From an uncultured Eubacteriales bacterium (GTDB taxonomy: Bacteria; Bacillota; Clostridia; Oscillospirales; Acutalibacteraceae): a stretch of 14,768 bases of DNA. Below the pieces are notes generated by a model. The model was not told the DNA's origin, did not search any database, and was given only the letters and a program-made list of their open reading frames with translations. Positions 7,046-14,768 of this stretch are shown here, piece after piece (the first letter of the stretch is position 1; every line of letters starts with the position of its first letter). The stretch is from NCBI GenBank assembly GCA_900316925.1, contig ONEU01000168.1, forward strand, positions 1 through 14,768, written 5' to 3'. The position numbers and the translations under genes were made by a program.

Positions 7046-7086
7046 GTGCAGGGGACAGGGGGAGATCATCCCGCCTATCCCTGCAC
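7046..7086 (+). other. stem-loop in the gtrA-FAD oxidoreductase gap
   Basis: GTGCAGGG (7046-7053) and CCCTGCAC (7079-7086) pair perfectly over 8 bp, with more pairing possible inside (GGGGG with CCCGCC). No T-tract follows, so it is unlikely to be an intrinsic terminator. It may be an mRNA processing or stability element within a 138-base gap. Confidence 0.5.
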
Positions 7087-7122
7087 TGTCATACTCTGAA
7101 GATGAAAAGAGAGGTAGAAAGA

Positions 7123-8706
7123 ATGAAAAAAAAGGTAGTGATCATCGGCGCAGGTCCGGCAGGACTGACTGCGGCCAATGAACTCTTGAAGGACGGCAAT
7201 CAGGACTACGATGTGGTGATCCTGGAGGAAACAAAGGTTATCGGCGGTATTTCCCAGACCGTGCGCTATCACGGCAACCGGATGGATATCGGCGGTCACC
7301 GCTTCTTTTCCAAGAGCGACGAGATTATGAACTGGTGGCAGGAGCTGATGCCCCTGCAGGGTAAGGATGCCTTTGACGATAAGGTCTTAGGACGTGAAAA
7401 GCCCCTGGAAGAGGGCGGACCCGATCCGGAACAGGATGACAGAGTCATGCTGGTGCGTGACAGAGTTTCCCGTATCTATTACAAAAAGCATTTCTTTGAC
7501 TATCCCGTGAGAATGTCTGCCTCCACTCTCAAAAACATGGGATTTTTTGCTACCTGCGGCGCCGGTTTCAGCTATCTCAAGGCCGCCATGTTCAAGAAGA
7601 AAGAGGATTCCCTGGAGAATTTCTACATCAACCGTTTCGGGAAAAAGCTGTACAGTATGTTCTTTGAGGGCTATACCGAAAAGCTCTGGGGACGCCATCC
7701 CAGCGAAATCTCGGCGGATTGGGGTTCTCAGCGTGTAAAGGGGCTGTCCATCCGTGCGGTACTCAAGGATATGTTCTCAAAGGTGTTCAGCAGCAAAAAG
7801 AAGAAGAGAGAGGTGGAAACCTCGCTGATTGAACAGTTCTGGTATCCGAAATACGGTCCGGGTCAGCTCTGGGAGCTTGCAGCCGAGAGGGCACAGGAGA
7901 AAGGCGCCCGTTTGCTGAAGGGCTACGGCGTTAAGAGCGTGGTGTGCAAAAACGGCAGAATCACGGCGGTGGTCTGTGAGACGGAAGAGGGCGAAAAGAC
8001 CGTGGAGGGTGATATCTTCATTTCCTCCATGCCGGTGAAGGACCTTGTCTGTGGGATGACAGGCGACAAGCCTCCCCGTGAGATCTATGATATTGCCGAC
8101 GGACTGCCTTATCGGGATTTTGTCACCGTCGGTCTGCTGGTGAACCAGCTGTCGCTGGTGAACAAGACCAAGATGAAGACCCTGGGCAACATTGTGCCGG
8201 ACTGCTGGATCTATGTGCAGGAAACGAATGTCAAGCTGGGCAGAATCCAGATCTTCAACAACTGGTCGCCGTATATGGTGAAGGATCCCGAGCATACGGT
8301 GTGGATCGGCCTGGAGTATTTCTGTGCCGAGGGAGACGAGTTCTGGGAGATGGATGACAAGGAGTGTATTGATTTTGCCATCGGCGAGCTGGAGAGCATG
8401 GGCGTCATCAAGGCGGAAGAGGTGCTTGACAGTCACCGTGAGCGTGTGAAAAAGGCGTATCCTGCTTACTTTGATACCTACGCCCATATCAATACGCTGA
8501 TTGAATATCTCGACGGCTTCGACAATCTCTACTGCGTGGGCAGAAACGGCCAGCACCGCTATAATAATATGGATCATTCCATGCTCACCGCCATCCGTGC
8601 AGCCCAGGCCATCAAGGACGGCAGCACCGATCGTACAGAGATCTGGAATGTCAATACCGAAAAGGAATATCACGAAACAAAGAGTGAGGCAAAAGCGGAG
8701 GATTGA
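7123..8706 (+). CDS. NAD(P)/FAD-dependent oxidoreductase, UDP-galactopyranose-mutase/HemY-like
   Basis: A 527-residue soluble flavoprotein. The N-terminal Rossmann motif GAGPAG is at residues 9-14, a second glycine pair follows in VIGGISQT (about 39-46), and GGHRFF is at 57-62. The C-terminal FAD-closing segment (CVGRNGQHRYNNMDHS, about 471-486) is typical of the amine-oxidase/protoporphyrinogen-oxidase/UGM superfamily. It is longer than classical UDP-galactopyranose mutase (roughly 370-400 residues), with an acidic insert near residues 80-110 and a basic KKKKRE stretch near 227-233. Genes of this type often sit beside GtrA and GT-C genes, suggesting work on a nucleotide- or lipid-linked sugar, but the reaction is unknown. 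Start: ATG 7123 follows AGAGAGG (7108-7114) by 8 bases; the earlier in-frame ATG 7102 lacks a binding site. It lies 35 bases before the glycosyltransferase gene and is surely co-transcribed with it. Confidence 0.85.
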   Translation: MKKKVVIIGAGPAGLTAANELLKDGNQDYDVVILEETKVIGGISQTVRYHGNRMDIGGHRFFSKSDEIMNWWQELMPLQGKDAFDDKVLGREKPLEEGGPDPEQDDRVMLVRDRVSRIYYKKHFFDYPVRMSASTLKNMGFFATCGAGFSYLKAAMFKKKEDSLENFYINRFGKKLYSMFFEGYTEKLWGRHPSEISADWGSQRVKGLSIRAVLKDMFSKVFSSKKKKREVETSLIEQFWYPKYGPGQLWELAAERAQEKGARLLKGYGVKSVVCKNGRITAVVCETEEGEKTVEGDIFISSMPVKDLVCGMTGDKPPREIYDIADGLPYRDFVTVGLLVNQLSLVNKTKMKTLGNIVPDCWIYVQETNVKLGRIQIFNNWSPYMVKDPEHTVWIGLEYFCAEGDEFWEMDDKECIDFAIGELESMGVIKAEEVLDSHRERVKKAYPAYFDTYAHINTLIEYLDGFDNLYCVGRNGQHRYNNMDHSMLTAIRAAQAIKDGSTDRTEIWNVNTEKEYHETKSEAKAED

Positions 8707-8741
8707 AGCGCTTCAGACTCACCCCGTAAAGGAAATGACTT

Positions 8742-10505
8742 ATGAAACAGGAAACAAATCTTTCAACAAACCGTTCCCGTCAGGCTTCGTGGCTGTCCGG
8801 GATGTTTGACATGATCTACCGTCATCCCATCCTGACGGCAGCCTGGTTGTGTCTGTGCTGTCTGCTCATCAATTCAGGGGAGATTTCCGTGACGTCGCTG
8901 CTGGTGTCATCGCTGGCGGTGGCGGGTCTGGGCATTGTGGCGTCGGTGTATCACATCCGCACCCATGATACCCCGCAGGAAAAGCGTTTCGGCGTGATCA
9001 TTGCTGTGGCGGCGGTAGGATTTGCCGTCTGGTTCGGCTATATGGTCTATATGAAGCAGTCGTATTTCCTGACCGTGATGGACGGCGGTCTGGCAGTCGT
9101 TGGGGCTATTTTCCTTGTCCTGGCGGCAAGGGGACGGCTCACAACAAGAAATGTGATCCTGCTGGTGTTTGCCGCAGGCTTCATTATGCGGCTGTCCTAC
9201 ATCCTGTATATGAATGTCTCCACCATCCAGCATGATATGGGCTCCTTTACCGCAGCAGGCAAGAACGGGGCCCTGCCGGGAGGTCATGCCGGCTATATCA
9301 ATTACCTGTATCAGAACGGCCACCTGCCGGATTTCGATGTCCGTACCGTGGACCAGTTCTATCATCCGCCGCTGCATCATGCCCTGGCGGCTCTCTGGCT
9401 GAAAATTCAGGTGCTGCTCGGTGTGCATCCGTCGCATATCTATGAAAATATCCAACTGCTCACCCTGTTCTATTCCTCGGTCTGCCTGATCCTTTCCTAT
9501 AAGATCTTCCGCAGACTGGGGCTGAAGGACAGCGGCCTGATCGTGGCAACCGCTGTCATCGCTTTCTGTCCGACCTTCTATATCATGGCAGGCAGCGTGA
9601 ATAACGATGTTCTTTCCATTGCCTTTATCCTGGGCGCACTCTACAACACGATCTGCTGGTACAAGAGCCGCAAAATGGGAAGGATCCTTTGTATTGCCCT
9701 GTGTGTAGGACTGGGCATGATGACCAAGCTGTCCGTATGGATGGTGGCTCCGCCCATTGCGATGATCTTCCTGTATGTTTTCTTCAATGACCTCAGGAAT
9801 GTCAAGAAATATCTGGGGCAGTTTGCCGCATTTCTGGGTGTCTGCGTCCCGCTGGGACTGTTCTGGGCAGTGCGCAACCTGGTTCGCTTCGGCGTGCCCC
9901 TGACCTATATCCCCAGGCTCTCGGAACATTCCCAGCAGTTTGTGGGAAATGTGCCCGCCCTGACAAGACTCTTCGGCTTCTCACCCGACCAGTTCAGCAA
10001 CGTCGCCGAACAGTTTACCATGTACGGCGGCAGCTATAATGAGTACAATCCCCTGGTGGGCTTCTTCAAGACCTCTGTCTTTGACGAGGCGATTGCGGTC
10101 AAGTATTACCCGATGATCGCCGGCTTCAACCATGTACTCTTTTGGTCGGCAGTAGTGCTCGGACTTGCCGGTTTTGCCGCTCTGATCTATCTGCTTGTCA
10201 AGAAAAACAAGAAGATCGACTATCCCATCAAGGTCTTTATCGGGATGTTCTATTTCCTGATGCTGGGAATGTACTATTACTTCTGTTTCAGCTATCCCCA
10301 TGTCTGCACCATGAATGTGCGCTACGGTGTCCCGCTGATCGTGGTAGGGGCGCTGTCGCTTGGCTACCTTGCTTACGATCTGCTGCACAGCCGGAAAAAG
10401 GGGGCGATGATCGGCGGCTGGTGTCTTGTCGGCGTTCTGGGAGTCTATATCCTCAGCGGCTATCTGGTCTATCATACGGTAGCCCTCTCCTATGTGAAAC
10501 TCTGA
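8742..10505 (+). CDS. GT-C (GT39/PMT-like) integral membrane glycosyltransferase
   Basis: A 587-residue protein with about a dozen hydrophobic segments (for example around 28-45, 49-66, 83-100, 113-130 and 134-151, then repeatedly to the C-terminus). The first extracytoplasmic loop after helix 5 carries QHDMGSF (D165), matching the acidic loop-1 motif of GT-C enzymes. It also carries DQFYHPPLHHALAALWLK (about 204-221), and a second motif GSVNNDVLS (D289) follows. These are features of the PMT/ArnT-like family, which moves a sugar from a polyprenyl-phosphate donor to a protein or glycan outside the membrane. Start ATG 8742 has AAAGGA 8 bases upstream. It is the third gene after gtrA-like and FAD oxidoreductase genes, so it may use the sugar lipid they handle. 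Donor sugar and acceptor are unknown; the neighbouring secreted protein is one conceivable acceptor, but there is no direct evidence. Confidence 0.85.
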   Translation: MKQETNLSTNRSRQASWLSGMFDMIYRHPILTAAWLCLCCLLINSGEISVTSLLVSSLAVAGLGIVASVYHIRTHDTPQEKRFGVIIAVAAVGFAVWFGYMVYMKQSYFLTVMDGGLAVVGAIFLVLAARGRLTTRNVILLVFAAGFIMRLSYILYMNVSTIQHDMGSFTAAGKNGALPGGHAGYINYLYQNGHLPDFDVRTVDQFYHPPLHHALAALWLKIQVLLGVHPSHIYENIQLLTLFYSSVCLILSYKIFRRLGLKDSGLIVATAVIAFCPTFYIMAGSVNNDVLSIAFILGALYNTICWYKSRKMGRILCIALCVGLGMMTKLSVWMVAPPIAMIFLYVFFNDLRNVKKYLGQFAAFLGVCVPLGLFWAVRNLVRFGVPLTYIPRLSEHSQQFVGNVPALTRLFGFSPDQFSNVAEQFTMYGGSYNEYNPLVGFFKTSVFDEAIAVKYYPMIAGFNHVLFWSAVVLGLAGFAALIYLLVKKNKKIDYPIKVFIGMFYFLMLGMYYYFCFSYPHVCTMNVRYGVPLIVVGALSLGYLAYDLLHSRKKGAMIGGWCLVGVLGVYILSGYLVYHTVALSYVKL

Positions 10506-10511
10506 CCGTCC

Positions 10512-10552
10512 GGAAAGTGCTGTCCTGTTTACGACCGGCAGCACTTTCCTTT
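10512..10552 (+). terminator. hairpin ending the glycosyltransferase unit
   Basis: An 11-bp perfect inverted repeat, GGAAAGTGCTG (10512-10522) and CAGCACTTTCC (10539-10549), with a 16-base loop, is followed by TTTATG. The T-tract is short, so termination may be partial and allow read-through into pth. A weak TATGAT box at 10552-10557 could give pth its own start, but I find no good -35 box. Confidence 0.65.
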
Positions 10553-10579
10553 ATGATAATCTGTGAATGAGGGATGAAA

Positions 10580-11173
10580 ATGTTCTTTCATAAAAAGGAG
10601 CCCCTCGGGGGCATTGAATATATGGTGGTGGGACTGGGAAATCCTGACCGCAAATATGAAAATACCCGGCATAATGCCGGCTTTATCACCGTGGACGCTC
10701 TTGCGGACAAGTATGATGTCCGTCTGGACAGGATTAAATTCAAGTCTCTGTGTACCGGTGTGACCATCGGCGGGAAAAAGGTGCTGCTGCTCAAGCCCTC
10801 TACCTATATGAACCTCAGCGGTCAGGCAGTGACCGAAGCCATGCGCTTCTTTAAGCTGCCTGCTGAAAAGGTACTGGTGATCTTTGATGATATTTCCCTG
10901 GATGTGGGCAAGCTGCGGATCCGCCGCAAGGGCAGCGACGGGGGACACAACGGGATCAAGAATATTATCTATCTTTCCGGCAGCGACCAGTTCCCTCGTA
11001 TCAAGATGGGGGTGGGACAGAAGCCAGAAAAATGGCAGTTAGCTGACTGGGTGCTGTCAAGCTTCACCGCAGACGAGCAAAAGCAGCTTGATGAAGCCGT
11101 GAATCACGCCTGTCATGCGGTGGAGCTGATGATTGACGGTCAGATTGACAAGGCTATGAATCTATATAATTGA
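10580..11173 (+). CDS. pth: peptidyl-tRNA hydrolase
   Basis: A 197-residue cytosolic enzyme that releases tRNA from peptidyl-tRNA dropped by stalled ribosomes. All family motifs are present: VGLGNP with N21, YENTRHNAGF with catalytic H31, KPSTYMNLSG, FDDISL with D103 (equivalent of E. coli D93), and GGHNG with N124. Compared with the E. coli enzyme there is a short N-terminal extension (MFFHKKEPLGGIEY) of a kind I associate with clostridial Pth. Start choice: ATG 10580 is 6 bases after GAGGG (10569-10573); the in-frame ATG 10574 abuts that site and is less likely. ATG 10622 would begin right at the core but has no correctly spaced site. mfd follows after 13 bases, the Firmicutes pth-mfd order. 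Confidence 0.96.
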   Translation: MFFHKKEPLGGIEYMVVGLGNPDRKYENTRHNAGFITVDALADKYDVRLDRIKFKSLCTGVTIGGKKVLLLKPSTYMNLSGQAVTEAMRFFKLPAEKVLVIFDDISLDVGKLRIRRKGSDGGHNGIKNIIYLSGSDQFPRIKMGVGQKPEKWQLADWVLSSFTADEQKQLDEAVNHACHAVELMIDGQIDKAMNLYN

Positions 11174-11186
11174 GGTTGCAAGACAG

Positions 11187-14100
11187 ATGAGGTTTTTAAA
11201 TCATGTATTGGACGGTGTATCGGAGTACCGTCAGCTTTCGGAGGCCATTCGTGAGGGACGTCTGCCTGCCATGGCAGCGGGACTGACCGCGGTGCATAAG
11301 GCACATCTGGTGCACGAGCTGTGTGTACAGACGGGGAGCCGCGCCGTGGTGATCGCCTCGGATGAAGCGGAAGCCCAGCGCCTGCTGGGGGATCTCCGCA
11401 GCATGGGTACGCCGTCGGTGTACTATCCGCTGCGGGATTTTACCTTCCGTGACGTGGAGGGGGTTTCCAGGGAGTTTGAGCACCAGCGCATCGGTGCGCT
11501 CTACGCCTTTATGACAGGGGAGAGCCGGGTATTGATCTGCTGTGCCGACGCCATGCTGCAGTATACCATCCCTCCAGAAAAGCTGAGGGCGTCCTCCTTT
11601 ACCGTGAAGGCGGGGATGTCCATTGCACCCGAAAAAATCATAGAGCTATTGATATCGGGAGGCTATCTGCGTGTGGAGCAGGTTGACGGAACTGGTCAAC
11701 TGGCTGTCAGAGGCGGTATCCTCGATTTTTTTATGCCCTCCTCCGCACAGCCCTGCCGTATCGAGTTCTGGGGAGATGAGATCGACACAATCTCCTCTTT
11801 TGATCTGGAGACACAGCGCCGTACCGATCCGCTGGACAGCTTTGTGATCACGCCCTCCTGTGAATTGATCGTGGAGGATGCGGAGCAGCTTGCCGGGAAG
11901 ATCGAAGCAAGGGCGAAAACCCTGCGCGGTAAGAATGCGCCCGTTGCCAGAGCCCTCCTGATGCAGGAGGCGGAAACGCTGAGAACCGGCGGCAGACTGG
12001 GTACTGTGGATAAATTCTATTCCCTGATCTACGAGAAGCCTGCAACGATATTTGACTATCTGAACGAGGATGACCTGATATTTGCATCCGAACAGACCAA
12101 GCTGCGGGAACGTCTGCGGGGAGTATCGGGACAGTGGAGCGAGGACCTGAAGGACTTTTTAGCGGAGGGGATCCTCTGCAAGGGACTGGACACCTTCTCC
12201 GGCGACTGGACGGAGCTGCTGCGGGGGCTTTCTTCGCACCGCACCCTGCTGCTGGATAACTATACCCGGGGTACGAGTGAACTGCCGCTGAAAACCCTGG
12301 TGAATTTCAATGCCCGTCAGCTGTCACCGTGGAGCGGCTCTGTGGGTGTGCTGTGTGACGATCTGGCGTCCTTCAGTACCGGTCAGAAAAAGTGCGTCGT
12401 GCTGGCGGGAACACAGAAAGCTGCCGAAGTTCTGTTTGACGAGCTGCACCAACGGGGCTTTCAATGTAGCCTGCTCGGCGAAAACAGCGGGATCACGGGC
12501 AGCGGTGTGTATGTGAGCGGCGGCAGCCTGTCCTCCGGTTTTGAGTATCCGGAAGCCGGCTTCTGCCTGATTACCCATGTGCAGATTGCCGCTTCCCAGA
12601 AGAAAAAGCCCAGACGCTCGAAAAGCCGTTCCCTGTTCAGTCTGGCAGAGCTGTCGCCGGGAGATTATGTGGTCCACAGCTCTCATGGTGTCGGACAGTT
12701 CGAGGGCATCCACAAAATAGAGATGGAGGGCGTTATCAAGGACTATATCAAGCTGCGCTACGCCAAGGGGGATATCCTGTATGTTCCCGTGACTCAGCTT
12801 GATCTGGTGTCAAAATATATCGGCCCCAGGGAAGAGAGCGTGGTGAAGCTCAATAAACTGGGCGGTCTGGAATGGCAGCGTGCCAAGAACCGGGTGCGTT
12901 CTGCCGTGAAGGATATTGCCGATGAGCTGATCCGCCTGTATTCCGAGCGCATGAAGGCGCCCGGTCACGCTTTCCCGGAGGACGGCGAATGGCAGCGGGA
13001 TTTTGAGGCACGTTTTGAATATGAGGAAACAGAGGACCAGAAACGCAGCATTGACGAGATCAAGCATGATATGGAGCGCAGTGCGCCGATGGACCGTCTG
13101 CTGTGCGGTGACGTCGGCTTCGGCAAAACAGAGGTGGCGCTGCGGGCGGCTTTCAAGTGCGTGACGGATTCCAAGCAGTGCGCGCTGCTGTGTCCTACCA
13201 CCATCCTCGCCTGGCAGCATTATCAGACGGTGCTGCGGCGTTTTGAAGGCTTTCCGGTGAAGATCGAGCTGCTTTCACGGTTCCGTACCCCTTCCCAGCA
13301 GGAGGAGATCCTCCGAAGACTCAAACGGGGCGATATCGACATGGTGGTGGGAACGCACCGGCTGGTCTCGAAGGATGTTTCCTTCCGTGACCTGGGACTG
13401 GTCATCATCGACGAGGAACAGCGCTTCGGCGTAGCGCAGAAGGAGCGCTTCAAGGAGCTTTGCCGGAATGTGGATGTGCTGATGCTCTCGGCAACGCCGA
13501 TCCCACGGACGCTGAATATGTCGATGTCGGGTATCCGTGATATGTCCACCCTGGAGGAGGCTCCCCAGGACAGACATCCTGTCCAGACGTATGTGCTGGA
13601 ATATGATGAAGCCGTTATCAACGAGGCCATCCGACGGGAACTGCGCCGCGGCGGTCAGGTGTTTTACCTCTACAATTCGGTGGAGGGAATCGATCAGAAG
13701 GCGGCGGCCATCAGCGAGCATATTCCCGAAGCCAGAGTTGCATACGGACACGGCAAGATGACGGAAGCACAGCTTTCGGAGGTCTGGCGGCAGATGCTTG
13801 AGCAGGAGATCAATGTCCTGGTGAGCACGACCATCATCGAGACGGGGGTGGATATCCCCAATGCCAATACCCTGATTATTGAGAATGCCGACCGGATGGG
13901 ACTTTCCCAACTGCACCAGATCCGCGGCCGTGTGGGACGTTCCTCCCGGCGTGCGTATGCCTATCTCACGTTCCGGAGGGACAAGCTGCTCAGCGAGCTT
14001 TCACAAAAACGGCTGGATGCTATCCGGGAGTTTACGGAGTTTGGCTCCGGCTTCACGATCGCCATGAGAGACCTGGAGCTGCGGGGAGCCGGGAACCTGT

Positions 14101-14627
14101 TAGGTGCTAAGCAGCATGGCCACATGGCAGATGTGGGTTATGATATGTATATGAAGCTGCTGGGAGAAGCCGTGAGCAGCGCCAAGGGTGAAGCACCGCA
14201 GAATGTCGATCTGGATTGCCTGATTGATATCCAGACAGAGGCGCACATCCCCGAGACGTATATCAGCAGTCTGAACCAGCGCCTGGAAATGTACAGGCGT
14301 ATTGCCGATATCCGTACGGAAACCGATGCCGGTGATGTGCTTGATGAACTGATCGACCGTTTCGGTGATGTTCCCAAGTCCGTCAGCGGGCTGATCAACA
14401 TTGCGCTGTTCCGCAGCAAGGCGGAAAAACTGGGAATCTACGAGATACGGCAGAATCCCGAAAGCCTGCTGGTCTATGTCAGACAGGTGAAGTCGCAGGC
14501 CGTTGCGGAGATGATCGGCCGCTTCAAGGGCAGAGCCATGCTCAATGCCGGCGCCAAACCATACATTGCTATCCGTATGCAGAAGGGTGAGCGTCCTGAA
14601 CAGCTCCTTTCTCAGCTGATCGGATGA
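11187..14627 (+). CDS. mfd: transcription-repair coupling factor
   Basis: An 1146-residue, full-length Mfd. It recognises RNA polymerase stalled at DNA damage, pushes it off by translocating on DNA, and recruits UvrA. Residues about 1-340 are the UvrB-like module, which lacks ATPase motifs as expected. A basic linker (KKKPRRSKSRS, about 472-482) precedes the CarD-like polymerase-interacting domain at about 489-560 (LSPGDYVVHSSHGVGQFEGI). The RecG-like motor has Walker A GDVGFGKTE (641-649, K647), the DEEQ box (742-745), SATPIPRT (768-775) and motif VI QIRGRVGR (911-918), then LRGAGNLLG (965-973). The C-terminal 150 or so residues form the autoinhibitory D7 domain. Start ATG 11187 is 11 bases after GAGG, which overlaps the pth stop; pth and mfd are clearly one operon. 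Confidence 0.97.
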   Translation: MRFLNHVLDGVSEYRQLSEAIREGRLPAMAAGLTAVHKAHLVHELCVQTGSRAVVIASDEAEAQRLLGDLRSMGTPSVYYPLRDFTFRDVEGVSREFEHQRIGALYAFMTGESRVLICCADAMLQYTIPPEKLRASSFTVKAGMSIAPEKIIELLISGGYLRVEQVDGTGQLAVRGGILDFFMPSSAQPCRIEFWGDEIDTISSFDLETQRRTDPLDSFVITPSCELIVEDAEQLAGKIEARAKTLRGKNAPVARALLMQEAETLRTGGRLGTVDKFYSLIYEKPATIFDYLNEDDLIFASEQTKLRERLRGVSGQWSEDLKDFLAEGILCKGLDTFSGDWTELLRGLSSHRTLLLDNYTRGTSELPLKTLVNFNARQLSPWSGSVGVLCDDLASFSTGQKKCVVLAGTQKAAEVLFDELHQRGFQCSLLGENSGITGSGVYVSGGSLSSGFEYPEAGFCLITHVQIAASQKKKPRRSKSRSLFSLAELSPGDYVVHSSHGVGQFEGIHKIEMEGVIKDYIKLRYAKGDILYVPVTQLDLVSKYIGPREESVVKLNKLGGLEWQRAKNRVRSAVKDIADELIRLYSERMKAPGHAFPEDGEWQRDFEARFEYEETEDQKRSIDEIKHDMERSAPMDRLLCGDVGFGKTEVALRAAFKCVTDSKQCALLCPTTILAWQHYQTVLRRFEGFPVKIELLSRFRTPSQQEEILRRLKRGDIDMVVGTHRLVSKDVSFRDLGLVIIDEEQRFGVAQKERFKELCRNVDVLMLSATPIPRTLNMSMSGIRDMSTLEEAPQDRHPVQTYVLEYDEAVINEAIRRELRRGGQVFYLYNSVEGIDQKAAAISEHIPEARVAYGHGKMTEAQLSEVWRQMLEQEINVLVSTTIIETGVDIPNANTLIIENADRMGLSQLHQIRGRVGRSSRRAYAYLTFRRDKLLSELSQKRLDAIREFTEFGSGFTIAMRDLELRGAGNLLGAKQHGHMADVGYDMYMKLLGEAVSSAKGEAPQNVDLDCLIDIQTEAHIPETYISSLNQRLEMYRRIADIRTETDAGDVLDELIDRFGDVPKSVSGLINIALFRSKAEKLGIYEIRQNPESLLVYVRQVKSQAVAEMIGRFKGRAMLNAGAKPYIAIRMQKGERPEQLLSQLIG

Positions 14628-14631
14628 CTTG

Positions 14632-14768
14632 GGGGATTCCTTGACCGGCAGTCTTCCGGGGGAAGCGGCAAGCTGCCCCCCGGTTTACCAACGACTGGCG
14701 GATGATATAAACCCGAAGGACTTGCCCTCGTCTGCCACTGTAAAAACAGACAAGTAAGGATGATCTCA
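14632..14768 (+). ncRNA. possible structured leader RNA, cut by window end (cobalamin-riboswitch-like features)
   Basis: After mfd there is no coding sequence but dense pairing potential. A second stem joins ACTT and GTCTG (14720-14723, 14730-14734) to CAGAC-AAGT (14747-14755), with a 6-base bulge, and displays GCCACTGT at 14734-14741. In cobalamin riboswitches a GCCCCC block is followed by a CCACUG element and then by GGAAGG. Here AGCTGCCCCC, GCCACTG and GTAAGG occur in that order, but the ACUGU strand and the GGUG..AAUCC element are not clear and the 3' box would lie past the window. I consider this suggestive only. Confidence 0.3.
14656..14686 (+). terminator. GC-rich hairpin after mfd, possible terminator
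   Basis: CCGGGGG (14656-14662) pairs with CCCCCGG (14677-14683), with further inner pairing GCGGC/GCTGC including one G-U pair. Only TTT follows, so it is a weak intrinsic terminator or part of a larger RNA fold. Competing pairings exist: CTTCC with GGAAG within 14653-14665, and GGCAG with CTGCC. Confidence 0.4.

Noticed and set aside
8907..9929. 340-codon minus-strand open frame inside the glycosyltransferase gene
   Set aside because: Its His/Gln/Asp-rich translation is the mirror of a membrane protein frame; there is no start signal and no family resemblance.
10607..10623. Short GCCCC/GGGGC hairpin near the start of pth, considered as a regulatory stem or sign of a later start
   Set aside because: It encodes in-frame residues of an N-terminal extension of a kind I associate with clostridial Pth, and the ATG after it has no correctly spaced ribosome binding site.
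14640..14655. Resemblance of TTCCTTGACCGGCAGT to part of an FMN riboswitch (TTCC..ACCGGCGGT)
   Set aside because: The companion elements (AGGGGCAGGGTGAAA and GCCCGCGAGC) are absent around it, so an FMN riboswitch is not supported.
1..14768. Search for CRISPR arrays, tRNA genes, insertion sequences and phage or toxin-antitoxin genes
   Set aside because: No regularly spaced repeats, cloverleaf genes, transposase motifs or small paired stable-toxin frames were seen by eye.

Overview
The window looks like chromosomal DNA of a Gram-positive Clostridia-type bacterium, most likely an Oscillospiraceae/Ruminococcus-like gut anaerobe. This rests on strong AGGAGG-type ribosome binding sites, near-consensus SigA-type promoters, the Firmicutes gene order pth-mfd, and a secreted protein with Big_2-like and triple-tyrosine-like C-terminal domains. 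The genus is an inference. I see no tRNA, rRNA, CRISPR array, insertion sequence or phage gene.

Left block (1-3021, all minus strand). Reading leftward from a promoter at 3055-3083 comes a patatin-like phospholipase. A second, perfect-consensus promoter (2093-2121) then drives an Lrp/AsnC-type regulator that overlaps a class I PLP aminotransferase. Beyond a hairpin lies the 5' part of ispE (isoprenoid kinase), cut by the window edge at base 1.

Middle block (3234-6108, plus strand). A divergent promoter with a 16-bp perfect palindrome over its -10 box precedes an 896-residue secreted protein. It has a signal peptide, a roughly 520-residue N-terminal region I do not recognise, and Ig-like and tandem repeat domains at the C-terminus. 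A strong intrinsic terminator follows.

Third block (6341-10550, plus strand). A good promoter starts a three-gene unit: a GtrA-family membrane protein, a UGM/HemY-like FAD oxidoreductase, and a GT-C (GT39/PMT-like) membrane glycosyltransferase. Together they suggest lipid-linked sugar handling and transfer to an extracellular acceptor. An 11-bp perfect inverted repeat closes the unit.

Right block (10580-14768, plus strand). Housekeeping pth (peptidyl-tRNA hydrolase) and mfd (transcription-repair coupling factor) are 13 bases apart. After mfd the last 137 bases hold GC-rich hairpins and a GCCACTG-containing stem-loop. These may be the mfd terminator followed by, or merged with, a structured leader RNA with some cobalamin-riboswitch-like features, cut by the window end.
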